From the IMG/VR virus record IMGVR_UViG_3300048112_000374, positions 1 to 43,028 of that record: a DNA stretch of 43,028 nucleotides; one strand, given 5' to 3'. The stretch comes from a virus. Each line of letters begins with the position of its first letter. Within the stretch, counting starts at the first letter, position 1. The notes below the pieces were generated by a model. It was not told where the DNA came from and searched no databases. It saw nothing but the letters and a program-made list of their open reading frames with translations. Below, in pieces: positions 31,290-39,734 of this stretch. Position numbers and translations under genes: made by a program.

Positions 31290-32165
31290 CTACTTAGTTG
31301 TATTACCAGTATTTTCCAATTCAGCTTCTGCACTTTCTCTCATTTCTCTTAGAGAATTTTCATGTGCAATTTGTCTGCCGTAACTTGGTAAATGACCTTG
31401 TTCGATTAAAATGTCGTCTCTGATTGTTTGATTACGTTTTTCTAAGTTTAACACTCTTGTGAAACTGTTATTAACTGTAGCAGTATAATATGCAAATGGA
31501 TTATCCGATTTTGCTTCGTTAAACTGCAATCCAATTTGTGCAAGTTGTACTAATGCTTGTCCACGCATCTCGTCTACATAAGTGTAACCTCTCCAGTTAC
31601 CTCTTTGACTGTAACGCTCAACAAGTTTCATAAACATCTTGCCTAGTTCGTTTGTGATTGTACCATGTGTACAACTGAAGTGTCCATTGTGTAGACCACC
31701 TACCCAATGACTTCTTACGACTTCCCTAGGATTTGCTCCAGCACTATCTAAAATATAATGCTTGAACGGTGGAAAGTTTACTTTTGCTTTTGTATCAGCA
31801 ACTGTTTTCGTTGTTTTCTTCCTGCCAGGCTCTAGCGGTATATGGTCATAGCTCATAACTCTGAATACTAATTCGTCTACTGCCAAACTATCAGGATCAA
31901 CTGCAAATTCTTTTTGCTTAGGCTTCTTAACCCAGTCACCTCCTTTAATGGCTTTTTCGTATGCCGCCCTAGACATGCCATGTGCTTTGTTTACTTGCGC
32001 CTGCTTGATTGTTGTTTTGTTAATTTGTGTGACATCATCTAGGATAATGTCCTGCTGTAAGTACTTGTCATCTGTTACATAGCAATAACTTAACTTACTT
32101 TTGTGAATTTCTTTTAAAATATCTTTATTATTAAGATAATTTACTTTTCTGCCTGTCGTAGTCAT
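31290..32165 (-). CDS. 55: late transcription sigma factor gp55
   Basis: This is a 291-residue protein. The N-terminus YLNNKDILKEIHKSKLSYC matches the opening of gp55, and the sigma-2-like core LGKMFMKLVERYSQRGNWRG, then DNPFAYYTATVNNSFTRVLN and EKRNQTIRDD, aligns with T4 gp55. T4 gp55 has 185 residues; the excess here is mainly about 120 residues inserted between the N-terminal motif and the core. The T4 C-terminal clamp-binding motif (LDFLYE type) is not seen; the tail ends ELENTGNTTK. gp55 recognises TATAAATA-like late promoters, which abound in this window. It is first in its operon, with GAGGAG before the ATG. Confidence 0.85.
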   Translation of the reverse strand: MTTTGRKVNYLNNKDILKEIHKSKLSYCYVTDDKYLQQDIILDDVTQINKTTIKQAQVNKAHGMSRAAYEKAIKGGDWVKKPKQKEFAVDPDSLAVDELVFRVMSYDHIPLEPGRKKTTKTVADTKAKVNFPPFKHYILDSAGANPREVVRSHWVGGLHNGHFSCTHGTITNELGKMFMKLVERYSQRGNWRGYTYVDEMRGQALVQLAQIGLQFNEAKSDNPFAYYTATVNNSFTRVLNLEKRNQTIRDDILIEQGHLPSYGRQIAHENSLREMRESAEAELENTGNTTK

Positions 32166-32200
32166 TATGTCTCCTCAAAACTATAATTCGTTTATATTGT

Positions 32201-32228
32201 ATTATACATAGATTCTACTAGAAGTCAA
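32201..32228 (-). promoter_or_regulatory. bacterial sigma70-type promoter (TTGACT-N16-TATAAT) for gp55-47-46
   Basis: On the minus strand TTGACT (32223-32228) and TATAAT (32201-32206) are separated by 16 bases, identical to the promoter at 26593-26620. The start codon of gp55 lies 35 bases downstream of TATAAT. Confidence 0.85.
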
Positions 32229-32276
32229 TGTTTATTCTAAAGGTTTTTAGAATTAAAATACGTTTTTATTTATTAT

Positions 32277-32284
32277 GATAAATA
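32277..32284 (+). promoter_or_regulatory. T4-type late promoter (GATAAATA) for the baseplate operon
   Basis: GATAAATA on the plus strand. An ATG opens a 15-codon frame five bases later, and the gp48-like gene starts 43 bases later. Confidence 0.75.
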
Positions 32285-32289
32285 ATAGC

Positions 32290-32337
32290 ATGAGAGATAT
32301 CATGGCAATATACCAGGAGACAAGACAATGGCTCTAA
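32290..32337 (+). CDS. possible leaderless 15-residue leader peptide
   Basis: The ATG falls five bases after GATAAATA, where transcription should begin. The frame MRDIMAIYQETRQWL stops at 32337, overlapping the gp48-like start by ten bases. The AGGAG ribosome site of the next gene lies inside it. It may couple translation of the baseplate operon, or may be fortuitous. Confidence 0.3.
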   Translation: MRDIMAIYQETRQWL

Positions 32338-33038
32338 CCCCAGACCAAACACCAGGACAAACTGCTGACGGCAGGAAAGATATCGGAAAGTTTGACTGGC
32401 GAGCAAGAATACGACCAAAAAGAGGTGGTGAAGATCAAGCCTATGGCACAAAAAATCATAAAGGTGAAGATCAGAATAGTATACTAAGTCCTCTTAAAGA
32501 ACGCGGTGGCATTGTATATCCATATACTCCAAACTTATTTTTGCAAGGCTCAGTTGATTATGACGAACACAGTCAGCATGGTTCCAACTATCCGTTCTAT
32601 ACATACATTAACAGTAAGCCTGCAACACTTCCTGTACAAGGACAATTTACAGCAAACACACTAGAAGAAGCACAATACTTATTGTCTATATTTCATTTTT
32701 TAAGAACTATAACAAAAGGTTACTATGGTGACTCAGCAGTAGAGCAAGGGTACTACGGTACTCCACCTCCTGTGATGATTTTTGAATACCTGGGTGCATT
32801 TGGCTTTAACAAAGTACCAGTTATTATTAGAAGTTTTAACATACAATTACCTGACGGAGTGGATTATGTACCAGTTGAGTACAATCATCCTACTATGGGC
32901 GGTACAGTAACTTACATGCCTACTGAAACAGATATCATGATAGAAATGGTACCTCAGTATACGCAAAAGAAACTAAGAAGTAGATTTGATTTAAATGCAT
33001 TCACAAGCGGTGCAGACTTTAATAAAGGATTTATCTAA
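32328..33038 (+). CDS. 48: baseplate tail tube cap protein (gp48/gp54-like)
   Basis: This is a 236-residue protein with the pattern GGIVYPYTPNLFL, HGSNYPFYTYINS, VQGQFTANTLEEAQYLLSIF, HFLRTITK and VPVIIRSFNIQLPDGVDYV. This matches the gp48-type tube cap/initiator proteins of marine T4-like phages, structural relatives of tube protein gp19. They sit on the hub and start tube polymerisation. T4 gp48 has 364 and gp54 320 residues. AGGAG precedes the ATG, and the stop overlaps gp53 (TAATG). gp48 and gp54 cannot be told apart from sequence alone. Confidence 0.75.
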   Translation: MALTPDQTPGQTADGRKDIGKFDWRARIRPKRGGEDQAYGTKNHKGEDQNSILSPLKERGGIVYPYTPNLFLQGSVDYDEHSQHGSNYPFYTYINSKPATLPVQGQFTANTLEEAQYLLSIFHFLRTITKGYYGDSAVEQGYYGTPPPVMIFEYLGAFGFNKVPVIIRSFNIQLPDGVDYVPVEYNHPTMGGTVTYMPTETDIMIEMVPQYTQKKLRSRFDLNAFTSGADFNKGFI

Positions 33039-33334
33039 TGGCTAGTTTTCATGACAGTGACAGTTTTTTAAAAGGCGCACCGGTTACGAAGTTTTACTTG
33101 GATGTTAACACATTACCTAAAATTCCACGTTCACCTATGGATCAACTCTATGCTATTGAAAGCAGGTTTGACAAAAGACCGGATCTTTTGTCTGATAGTT
33201 TATTTGGTACCACTAAATTATGGTGGGTGTTTGCGTTAAGAAATCCAGATTTATTAGTAGACCCGCTTGAAGATTTTACTTCAGGATTAGAAATTTATAT
33301 ACCTTCAACTTCAGCAATAGATAGACTCAGATAA
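33038..33334 (+). CDS. 53: baseplate wedge subunit gp53
   Basis: This is a 98-residue protein with the gp53 features YAIESRFDKRPDLLSDSLFG, then TKLWWVFALRNPDLLVDPLE and the closing LEIYIPS. This LysM-like wedge core is shorter than T4 gp53 (196 residues). Wedge assembly needs it together with gp25 and gp6, both encoded at the right end. Start and stop overlap the flanking genes by one base each. Confidence 0.85.
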   Translation: MASFHDSDSFLKGAPVTKFYLDVNTLPKIPRSPMDQLYAIESRFDKRPDLLSDSLFGTTKLWWVFALRNPDLLVDPLEDFTSGLEIYIPSTSAIDRLR

Positions 33335-35739
33335 TGGCAAAAACCAAAGATAAAAAAGCATCAGTAGAAAACGTATACCTAGACGCAGTGATGGGAAATA
33401 TACTTGACCATTACGAAAATACTAGTTACAACCTTAAACTGTATATGATAGGCGAAGAAGAATGGCTTCGAGGACAATATGCCGCTGAACCTGGTCGTAC
33501 AGTTGTACTTGCACAAACAGGTGTAACAGGTGTACAAATAGACAACTTAAATATAGAGATAGTTGGCTCTCCTAAAACAGGAAATGCATTAGCAGTTAAT
33601 ACATCCTTTCAATTATTTCAGCCCGGAGCGGCAGATTTATTAGACCAAATACAAGCCGCAAAGTTGGCCCTAGGTCACAAATATATGTTTGCAGATGTTC
33701 CACTATTTTTAGCAATAGAATTTAAAGGGTACGAAGCAAGTGTTGAAGATGATATCGACGACCAAGGCAAGCCAGTACAAAGTTTCGATGATATATTAAG
33801 CCCAATTGGTGGCCCATACATTTATAAATTAGTTCTTGCAAAAGTTGGTATATCAATTGACAGTACTGGCAGTACTTACGACTTCGAATGTCCAGTAGGA
33901 TCACAAGTGGCTTACGCAGATGAATATTTTAAATTACCAAAGGATTTAAAAGTACAAGGTAACGACATTGAAGAACTAACAATTAGCCTACAAGACCAAT
34001 TAAAGGAATTCAGAGAAGAAAATTTAAAAGCAGAAGGCATCCACGATGAAGTTATTTTTGATTTATCACAAGTCAAAGAGCAACTAGATTCACTTACCGT
34101 AACAAGAGCAGGTGCTAACGCGGCAGAAGAAGTAAACAGATTAATTAACTCACAAGAAAAGGGTGTTAAGACATTAGACGATTATAAAAAGGCACTTGAA
34201 GATGACCCAGAAAGTTTTGACGGGGGTATCGAAACTGGTACTACTATATTCGGAAATCAAAATATAAACATGAAAGAAGGCACAGACTTAAACCAATTCT
34301 TTACAACACTGTTTGTGATGTGTGATTCGTTTTTAGACAAGTCGTCAAGAAAGAAAGTGTTTAACGATCCTGTTGTTAATGAGGATGGTTTCGATCTAGC
34401 ACAAACATTTACTAAGTGGTATAAAATTGAAGCAAGTATATCTCATGAACTTGATGCCACCGGTGCCGCAGTGTTTGACACTAAACGTAACAAATATCCT
34501 AAGAAGGTAATTTTCAAACCTATAATTTATGATAAAGCAGACACACCAGAGGCGGCGGCTCAGGACAATCTTAACAAAGAACAAACCACAAAACGTGTAA
34601 GAGAGATGAATATAAAGAAAGCATATAACTATCTTTACACAGGGCTGAATGATCAAGTGCTAAGTGCAGATATTTCATATGATGCTGGTCAATTATTACT
34701 TGCAGTACCTAAAGGCGGAACAATGGGCGATATGTCCACGAATGCTAATAGCCCAACAATGAATCAAGACGCTACAACAGATTTAGACGGCAAAGACAGA
34801 GATGCAGAAATTGCCGCGAAAGTTCAAGACCCGTCAGGTGTTCTTGCCGCACTTAACGATGCAACTTTTTCTGCCAGAGTGCAAACTGAACTAGGACTAA
34901 CATCAGGTGAATATGCAGATATAATGAAAGACGATGCTAGAAAGAATGACTTAGCAGAAACTATATTATATGTAAATAATCAAGGATCGGATCCACTGGG
35001 CTATAGAAAAACACAGCAAGGCAAAGAAGACTTTCCAATAGAAGGCGGTGTACCTAATCCAAATGCAACACCATACAAGCCCGAAGCAAGTGGGTATTTA
35101 TACGGTGCCGACCTATTAGAATCATATGGTGGCGCAACTACTGTTATAGGAGAACTTTCAGGATATCAAGCACTACAACAACTTAAGAACAGTGCAAACA
35201 GAACTAAAGAAGAAATAGATACAACACCAAGAGCAAAATATTCATACAGTAAAAGTATTGTAGCAACTTCAAACCAAACAAACGATGGTACAGCAAGTGC
35301 AACACTGTTTGGCTATATGTATCAAAACGTTAACGATGCTGGTATTCTAATTGACCTAAATTTAAAAGTACGAGGAGATCCTTGGTACTTAGGAAAACCT
35401 ATGACTTATGCAGAAGCTAGAAATCTGCGTAATCCGGGCAATGTGGGAGCGGCGGCAGAAGAAAGTAAGTCCACAGATGAATATGCTGTGTTCGGTGGCA
35501 GTGATAACTACTTTTTATTTACTATGCAGACACCACGTGTTAGAGATCCAAATATGGACGATGAAGATGAGAATACTGGATATATGACACGACAAGGCAC
35601 AGCATTTTTTATAAGTGGGGTATATGGAATATACGGGCTACAAGCCAGTTTCAGCGGAGGTCTTTTTGAAATTGAAATGACTAAAGCACCTAAAATAACA
35701 TCGCTTAGTTTATCTAAGATAGACATCACAGGAAACTAG
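33334..35739 (+). CDS. large baseplate-operon protein, possible hub (gp27-position)
   Basis: This is an 801-residue protein of no recognised family. The first 230 residues are strand-rich (NLKLYMIGEEEWLRG, VQIDNLNIEIVG, YIYKLVLAKVGISI). A long acidic helical middle follows. The C-terminal 120 residues contain DPWYLGKPMTYAEARNLRN and a final strand-rich block, YGLQASFSGGLFEIEMTKAP. Its place between gp53 and gp5, and the absence of a gp27 gene in the window, suggest a central hub role. The closing pattern is like hub proteins of contractile tails. This is inference. Confidence 0.55.
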   Translation: MAKTKDKKASVENVYLDAVMGNILDHYENTSYNLKLYMIGEEEWLRGQYAAEPGRTVVLAQTGVTGVQIDNLNIEIVGSPKTGNALAVNTSFQLFQPGAADLLDQIQAAKLALGHKYMFADVPLFLAIEFKGYEASVEDDIDDQGKPVQSFDDILSPIGGPYIYKLVLAKVGISIDSTGSTYDFECPVGSQVAYADEYFKLPKDLKVQGNDIEELTISLQDQLKEFREENLKAEGIHDEVIFDLSQVKEQLDSLTVTRAGANAAEEVNRLINSQEKGVKTLDDYKKALEDDPESFDGGIETGTTIFGNQNINMKEGTDLNQFFTTLFVMCDSFLDKSSRKKVFNDPVVNEDGFDLAQTFTKWYKIEASISHELDATGAAVFDTKRNKYPKKVIFKPIIYDKADTPEAAAQDNLNKEQTTKRVREMNIKKAYNYLYTGLNDQVLSADISYDAGQLLLAVPKGGTMGDMSTNANSPTMNQDATTDLDGKDRDAEIAAKVQDPSGVLAALNDATFSARVQTELGLTSGEYADIMKDDARKNDLAETILYVNNQGSDPLGYRKTQQGKEDFPIEGGVPNPNATPYKPEASGYLYGADLLESYGGATTVIGELSGYQALQQLKNSANRTKEEIDTTPRAKYSYSKSIVATSNQTNDGTASATLFGYMYQNVNDAGILIDLNLKVRGDPWYLGKPMTYAEARNLRNPGNVGAAAEESKSTDEYAVFGGSDNYFLFTMQTPRVRDPNMDDEDENTGYMTRQGTAFFISGVYGIYGLQASFSGGLFEIEMTKAPKITSLSLSKIDITGN

Positions 35740-35740
35740 A

Positions 35741-38506
35741 ATGAGTTACAAGGCAAACGAATACAAAATAAGTAGAAAGAATCCAGTAGAAAAGTCTCGT
35801 GAAGAGGCAAACTTGGATCATGGTATCTACGTAGGAGAAGTAATTGTAAGACCTAAAGATGAAAGTCACAGTGGTCGTATACCTGTGTATATTCCAATGC
35901 TATCAAAAGACAGAAACGATCCTAGAGGTTATTTCAACTGTTTTTGGAGCAGTCCTTTTGCAGGTACAACACCAAGTGCGGCAGTAGGCAAAAACAATCG
36001 TAGCCACGCAGAGACAATGAAAACTTATGGTATGTGGATGGTTCCACCTGATCCAGGTAATTTTGTGTTAGTAATATTCGGCGACGGCAAAAAGAAAAAT
36101 CCAATTATAATTGGTTGCATGTTCCCAGATCAAATGCAGAGCATGGTACCCGGTAATCCTGCAGGCAAAACGTTTGGCACTGAAGTGTCGGTACCGGTAG
36201 CAGAGAAGAATAGATTCGATCCAAACAAAAGTCACGGAAAAGGAGTCCAACGTCCATTTAATCCGTTTATTGCTATTCCCATAATAAATCAAGGTTTAAT
36301 AAATGACCCTGTAAGAGGAACAACAACGAGCGGTGCAAGACGTGAAAGCCCTTCACAAGTATATGGTATATTAACACCAGGACCGGAAAGCATAAATCTA
36401 GAAACTGGAAAACGAGACGGTACAAATAGATTAGGCGGTCATAGTTTTGTTATGGACGATAATTTGAAACAACGCCACATTCGAATGAGAACGGCAGGCG
36501 GCGGACAAGTATTAATCGACGACACAAACGAATTAGTATATGTTATTAATAGTCCAGGCACAGCATGGGTAGAATTATCTTCATCCGGCAGTATTCAGAT
36601 ATTCAGTGACGAAGACATAAACATGAGGTCCACAAATAATATTAATATCAGAGCTGACCAAATACTAAATTTAGATGCAGGAGTTAGAGTAAACATAAAT
36701 GCAGGATTGATGGAAGATCAAGGTGAAGAAGTGGATCCTAAATTAGACGGCCCAATTGGTGGTGATGTTTACATACAATCAGGTAACAGCATTAACCAAT
36801 TAACAAATACAGCAATTAAAATGGAAACCAAAAAAGGCGGAAGTGTTATATCTGCAAACTCTAAAGGTAAAACACTGTTGTACGGAGATTTGGGTGTAGA
36901 AAGTTCAACACCAATGGCTACAGTGATAAAATCAGGCGGAGACACATTTATAACATCAGGCGGCAGTGGTCATGTTGTATCTGGAGGTCAAAGTTTTGTT
37001 AAAGGTTCAACAGTACACCTCAATGACGGTGGCGCAAATGGAACAGCAGAACCACTAACTCCAGTAACACCATTAGTTGTAAATATATTTCACGATGAGC
37101 CTATGAGTATTCCTGTTGTAGATTATGACCCAACAAATGTTGACGGCAGAAACCCTCTGCCAACTGGTGGAATAAGACAAGTAGACCCAGCCATACCAGC
37201 ATCTATTCCACCATCAACAACAGGCAATTTTAGTGACGCTAGAGGCAAAAAAATAAAAGTTGCTTCAACAACAACAATGATTACAACTAGAGAACCGTGG
37301 TTTGGTCACAAGGCTAAAGACATAACACTACCAACAGCCGATGATATAGGTGGTATGGATCAGAAGGCTACAGAAGACAGGGCGAATAAAGCATACCCAC
37401 CGGGTGCAAGTGATCATGGTTACATAGGACCAGACACTATTGTTAAACCAGACGGCACTGTACTACAAGGTAAAGGTTATGACGGTGTTAGTGGCCCGGC
37501 GTTACAGCCTTATATGGCGGCAAAACAAGATTCTAATTATGTACCCGTACCAGGAAAACCCAATGAATTCACTCCTATTGATTCTGGACAGATACGAGAA
37601 TCAGTTCCAGATTATAAAGAAGAACCTCTACTGAAATGTAGCACACTATCAGGCGAGTCACTAGCGGCACAACTAGAAGAATCTGGTGCACTCGACGGGT
37701 GTGTAAATACTGTTGTTGGTGCTACTGATCCTTCGTTGACAGAAACAGATTTGATTGATGAGGACGGATTCAGATATGATACCAGTGGCAAAACAGCAAT
37801 AGGGTATAAACATGTTATAGAAGAAAAAGAAAAAGAAGCAGGTGCAATTATGTTTGGTGACGGTAAAAACTTTGACCCAACATCACAAACAACAATAATT
37901 GATACAGGCAAGAGGAAAATGTCTGCTTCTGAAATATCTTCAGTTATCAAAAATGCTGGACCAGGACAAGACTTAACAGCACAAGGAATATTTAAAGCAA
38001 GTGACATAAGCAATAATTTCAAAACAGGCGATGCCGCATACGCTATTGTTCCAGAAGGTGGCATATACAAAGAACCAATATTCATAAACCAAATAGCGGC
38101 TGGTATGAGTAAAGGTGCAAGTAAGCAATTGTTAAAGAATGATTTCAGACAAGTGTCTAAATACGCCATAAATCGTGCTAACAGACCGATGACAGTACAG
38201 CAAGGTATGTCCCTTACATTGTTAGCACAAAGATTAGGCAAAGGTAGATTTGATCAAACTCCGGCTCTAAGAGCCATACAATCAGGTCAATATGACCAAA
38301 TTGGTAGACAGATGAAACTGACCGATGAAGCAGGTTCAAGATCCTTGTATACACCATTTGGCGATGTAATATCATTTTTGTGGCAAGCAGATGATTCGAT
38401 GCTCCCAGAGATATTAGATATAACTAAAGAAGATGCAATGGGAATGGGATTGTGGAATATGATGTCGAGACTATATTATTTGCACAAAGCGTCTAAAGGT
38501 TTTTAA
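35741..38506 (+). CDS. 5: baseplate hub spike protein gp5, with lysozyme-like C-terminal domain
   Basis: This is a 921-residue protein. Residues about 28-130 form the gp5/VgrG OB domain (GIYVGEVIVRPKDESHSGRI, GMWMVPPDPGNFVLVIF, IIGCMFP). Residues about 215-330 read GHSFVMDDN, HIRMRTAGGGQVLIDD, TAWVELSSSGSIQIFSDEDI and repeated I-N-I-x-A, the start of the triple beta-helix spike. From about residue 668, DLIDEDGFRYD, then SGKTAIGYKH, resembles the Glu-x8-Asp and TIGIGH parts of T4 lysozyme. The lysozyme-like region would then lie after the helix, not before it as in T4. Its activity is uncertain because the second Gly of GIGH is Lys here. Confidence 0.85.
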   Translation: MSYKANEYKISRKNPVEKSREEANLDHGIYVGEVIVRPKDESHSGRIPVYIPMLSKDRNDPRGYFNCFWSSPFAGTTPSAAVGKNNRSHAETMKTYGMWMVPPDPGNFVLVIFGDGKKKNPIIIGCMFPDQMQSMVPGNPAGKTFGTEVSVPVAEKNRFDPNKSHGKGVQRPFNPFIAIPIINQGLINDPVRGTTTSGARRESPSQVYGILTPGPESINLETGKRDGTNRLGGHSFVMDDNLKQRHIRMRTAGGGQVLIDDTNELVYVINSPGTAWVELSSSGSIQIFSDEDINMRSTNNINIRADQILNLDAGVRVNINAGLMEDQGEEVDPKLDGPIGGDVYIQSGNSINQLTNTAIKMETKKGGSVISANSKGKTLLYGDLGVESSTPMATVIKSGGDTFITSGGSGHVVSGGQSFVKGSTVHLNDGGANGTAEPLTPVTPLVVNIFHDEPMSIPVVDYDPTNVDGRNPLPTGGIRQVDPAIPASIPPSTTGNFSDARGKKIKVASTTTMITTREPWFGHKAKDITLPTADDIGGMDQKATEDRANKAYPPGASDHGYIGPDTIVKPDGTVLQGKGYDGVSGPALQPYMAAKQDSNYVPVPGKPNEFTPIDSGQIRESVPDYKEEPLLKCSTLSGESLAAQLEESGALDGCVNTVVGATDPSLTETDLIDEDGFRYDTSGKTAIGYKHVIEEKEKEAGAIMFGDGKNFDPTSQTTIIDTGKRKMSASEISSVIKNAGPGQDLTAQGIFKASDISNNFKTGDAAYAIVPEGGIYKEPIFINQIAAGMSKGASKQLLKNDFRQVSKYAINRANRPMTVQQGMSLTLLAQRLGKGRFDQTPALRAIQSGQYDQIGRQMKLTDEAGSRSLYTPFGDVISFLWQADDSMLPEILDITKEDAMGMGLWNMMSRLYYLHKASKGF

Positions 38507-38691
38507 GCTCGAAGTTTTTGTAAATCTGCTATTTTAACGTATGCTCTGTATTTTTGTTCTTGCTCATCTGCGATATTTTGTTTGAGCAGTTTGATATTTT
38601 CTTTAAGTGCGTTACACTCTTCATTTTTTTCAACGAGCATAATTCTTAGTTCTTCTTCAAGTGTATTATTCAGTGAAGTATTCTGTGCCAT
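38503..38691 (-). CDS. small coiled-coil protein
   Basis: This is a 62-residue protein starting MAQNTSLN at 38691, with TGGAG six bases upstream. It is almost all heptad-like helix (LEEELRIMLVEKNEECNALK and onward). Its stop overlaps the gp5 stop on the opposite strand by four bases. It overlaps the end of the hydrolase gene and has a TATAAATA motif 31 bases upstream, so it may also be expressed late. No family recognised. Confidence 0.55.
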   Translation of the reverse strand: MAQNTSLNNTLEEELRIMLVEKNEECNALKENIKLLKQNIADEQEQKYRAYVKIADLQKLRA

Positions 38692-39316
38692 CAGTGTCTC
38701 CAAATATGTGTTGCTTAATTATATTTATAGTGTCGAATGACAAAAGCACTTCATTGTGGCTCAAAGGAAGCTCAATGGATTCTGCGTAAATAAACTTAGC
38801 AGGAAGTTTTTTCTGCGTCTCAACAGTGAGTAGTCCATCGTTATGCTGACTACCTAAACCAGCAAGATCATTTGCAGATCCGTTTGATCCAGTTGTTATA
38901 ATATTAGCAACAGGAATGCTTAACTGTATTTTCTGAATGTCTTGTAAAAAGGCACTATTGGGTTTGACATTAGCAAACAACTTACTTTGCCTAAACACCA
39001 TTGAGATCCAACGTGCCGTATGACTTCCTCCCCATGGGGAACTCATAGTCACCATGGACAAAACTCGTTTTGTTTTATCTGCTAACAGCGTGGACAACAA
39101 GCAACCATAACTATGTGCTATGATATGGTAATGTTCGTCACCGAATGTATCGTTAATTTCTTTATTAAAGCGTTCTAGTATATCATCAGGATTTTCCTGG
39201 ACTGCATACTCTAGTGTTAATAGATTGCACTCAGGTAGAAATACTTGAAGATAATTTACACTTAGTCCGCTTTGACCTGATCCGTGTACAAATATTACAT
39301 TAGGCAATTTTGGCAT
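38666..39316 (-). CDS. alpha/beta hydrolase (lipase/esterase type)
   Basis: This is a 216-residue protein. The oxyanion strand is VIFVHGSGQSG, the nucleophile elbow is AHSYG with Ser69, Asp160 lies in HNDGLLTVET, and His187 lies in LPLSHNEVL. The complete triad predicts an active enzyme. TMSSPWGGSHTA follows the nucleophile strand, as in lipase-like members of the family. No signal peptide is present. It is the second gene of a minus-strand operon with a host-type promoter, embedded between baseplate genes. Lipid, ester or peptide substrates are all possible. A metabolic or anti-host role early in infection is inference. Confidence 0.8.
   Translation of the reverse strand: MPKLPNVIFVHGSGQSGLSVNYLQVFLPECNLLTLEYAVQENPDDILERFNKEINDTFGDEHYHIIAHSYGCLLSTLLADKTKRVLSMVTMSSPWGGSHTARWISMVFRQSKLFANVKPNSAFLQDIQKIQLSIPVANIITTGSNGSANDLAGLGSQHNDGLLTVETQKKLPAKFIYAESIELPLSHNEVLLSFDTINIIKQHIFGDTDGTEYFTE
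38722..38729 (-). promoter_or_regulatory. TATAAATA late promoter inside the hydrolase gene
   Basis: Exact TATAAATA on the minus strand, 31 bases before the coiled-coil protein start. It lies within the hydrolase coding region, so chance occurrence is possible. Confidence 0.4.
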
Positions 39317-39584
39317 CTAATATCAGTCTCTCCATTTGACGCAACTCTTTTGGAATCGAGTGCTTCGACTGACCAACCATGTTTACCATCTCAAAAAGTA
39401 CATACTTCTTCTCATGGTAATCGTATATACCTACTGAGTGTACTCGCCTGTTATTAAAATGCATCATCTTTCTGAACCTTGGTCCGTAACCAGTAGTCCA
39501 CTTGTAGCCATTACTTGCAATGACCTTATTTGCCTTATCGGCAAGCTCGACAATGCTGTTAAATTTGTCTAAAACGTTTTTCAT
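39300..39584 (-). CDS. hypothetical protein upstream of the hydrolase
   Basis: This is a 94-residue protein starting MKNVLDKFNSIVELADKANK at 39584, with AGGA eight bases before. The central part (YKWTTGYGPRFRKMMHFNN, then VHSVGIYDYHEKKYVLFEM) is basic and strand-rich. It overlaps the hydrolase start by 17 bases, which implies coupling. No family recognised. Confidence 0.6.
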   Translation of the reverse strand: MKNVLDKFNSIVELADKANKVIASNGYKWTTGYGPRFRKMMHFNNRRVHSVGIYDYHEKKYVLFEMVNMVGQSKHSIPKELRQMERLILDAKIA

Positions 39585-39639
39585 TAACTGTCCTATATTT
39601 CGTAGTGAAAAGATTACATAAAAAGTTTTATGCTTCAGT

Positions 39640-39668
39640 ATTATGTATTCTATTACACCTAAAGTCAA
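39640..39668 (-). promoter_or_regulatory. bacterial sigma70-type promoter (TTGACT-N17-CATAAT)
   Basis: On the minus strand TTGACT (39663-39668) is followed by CATAAT (39640-39645) after 17 bases, 55 bases before the first ATG of the hydrolase operon. It has the same -35 hexamer as the two other host-type promoters of this window. Confidence 0.75.
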
Positions 39669-39721
39669 CCGTTTTTTTGGTGCCTTTTTAGGCTGTATTA
39701 AAACTAGTTTTAACTAAGTGT

Positions 39722-39729
39722 GATAAATA
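39722..39729 (+). promoter_or_regulatory. late promoter GATAAATA with leaderless layout, for gp25
   Basis: GATAAATA on the plus strand. The gp25 ATG begins after five bases, at the expected transcription start, and no Shine-Dalgarno sequence is present. Confidence 0.7.
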
Positions 39730-39734
39730 TTGAT

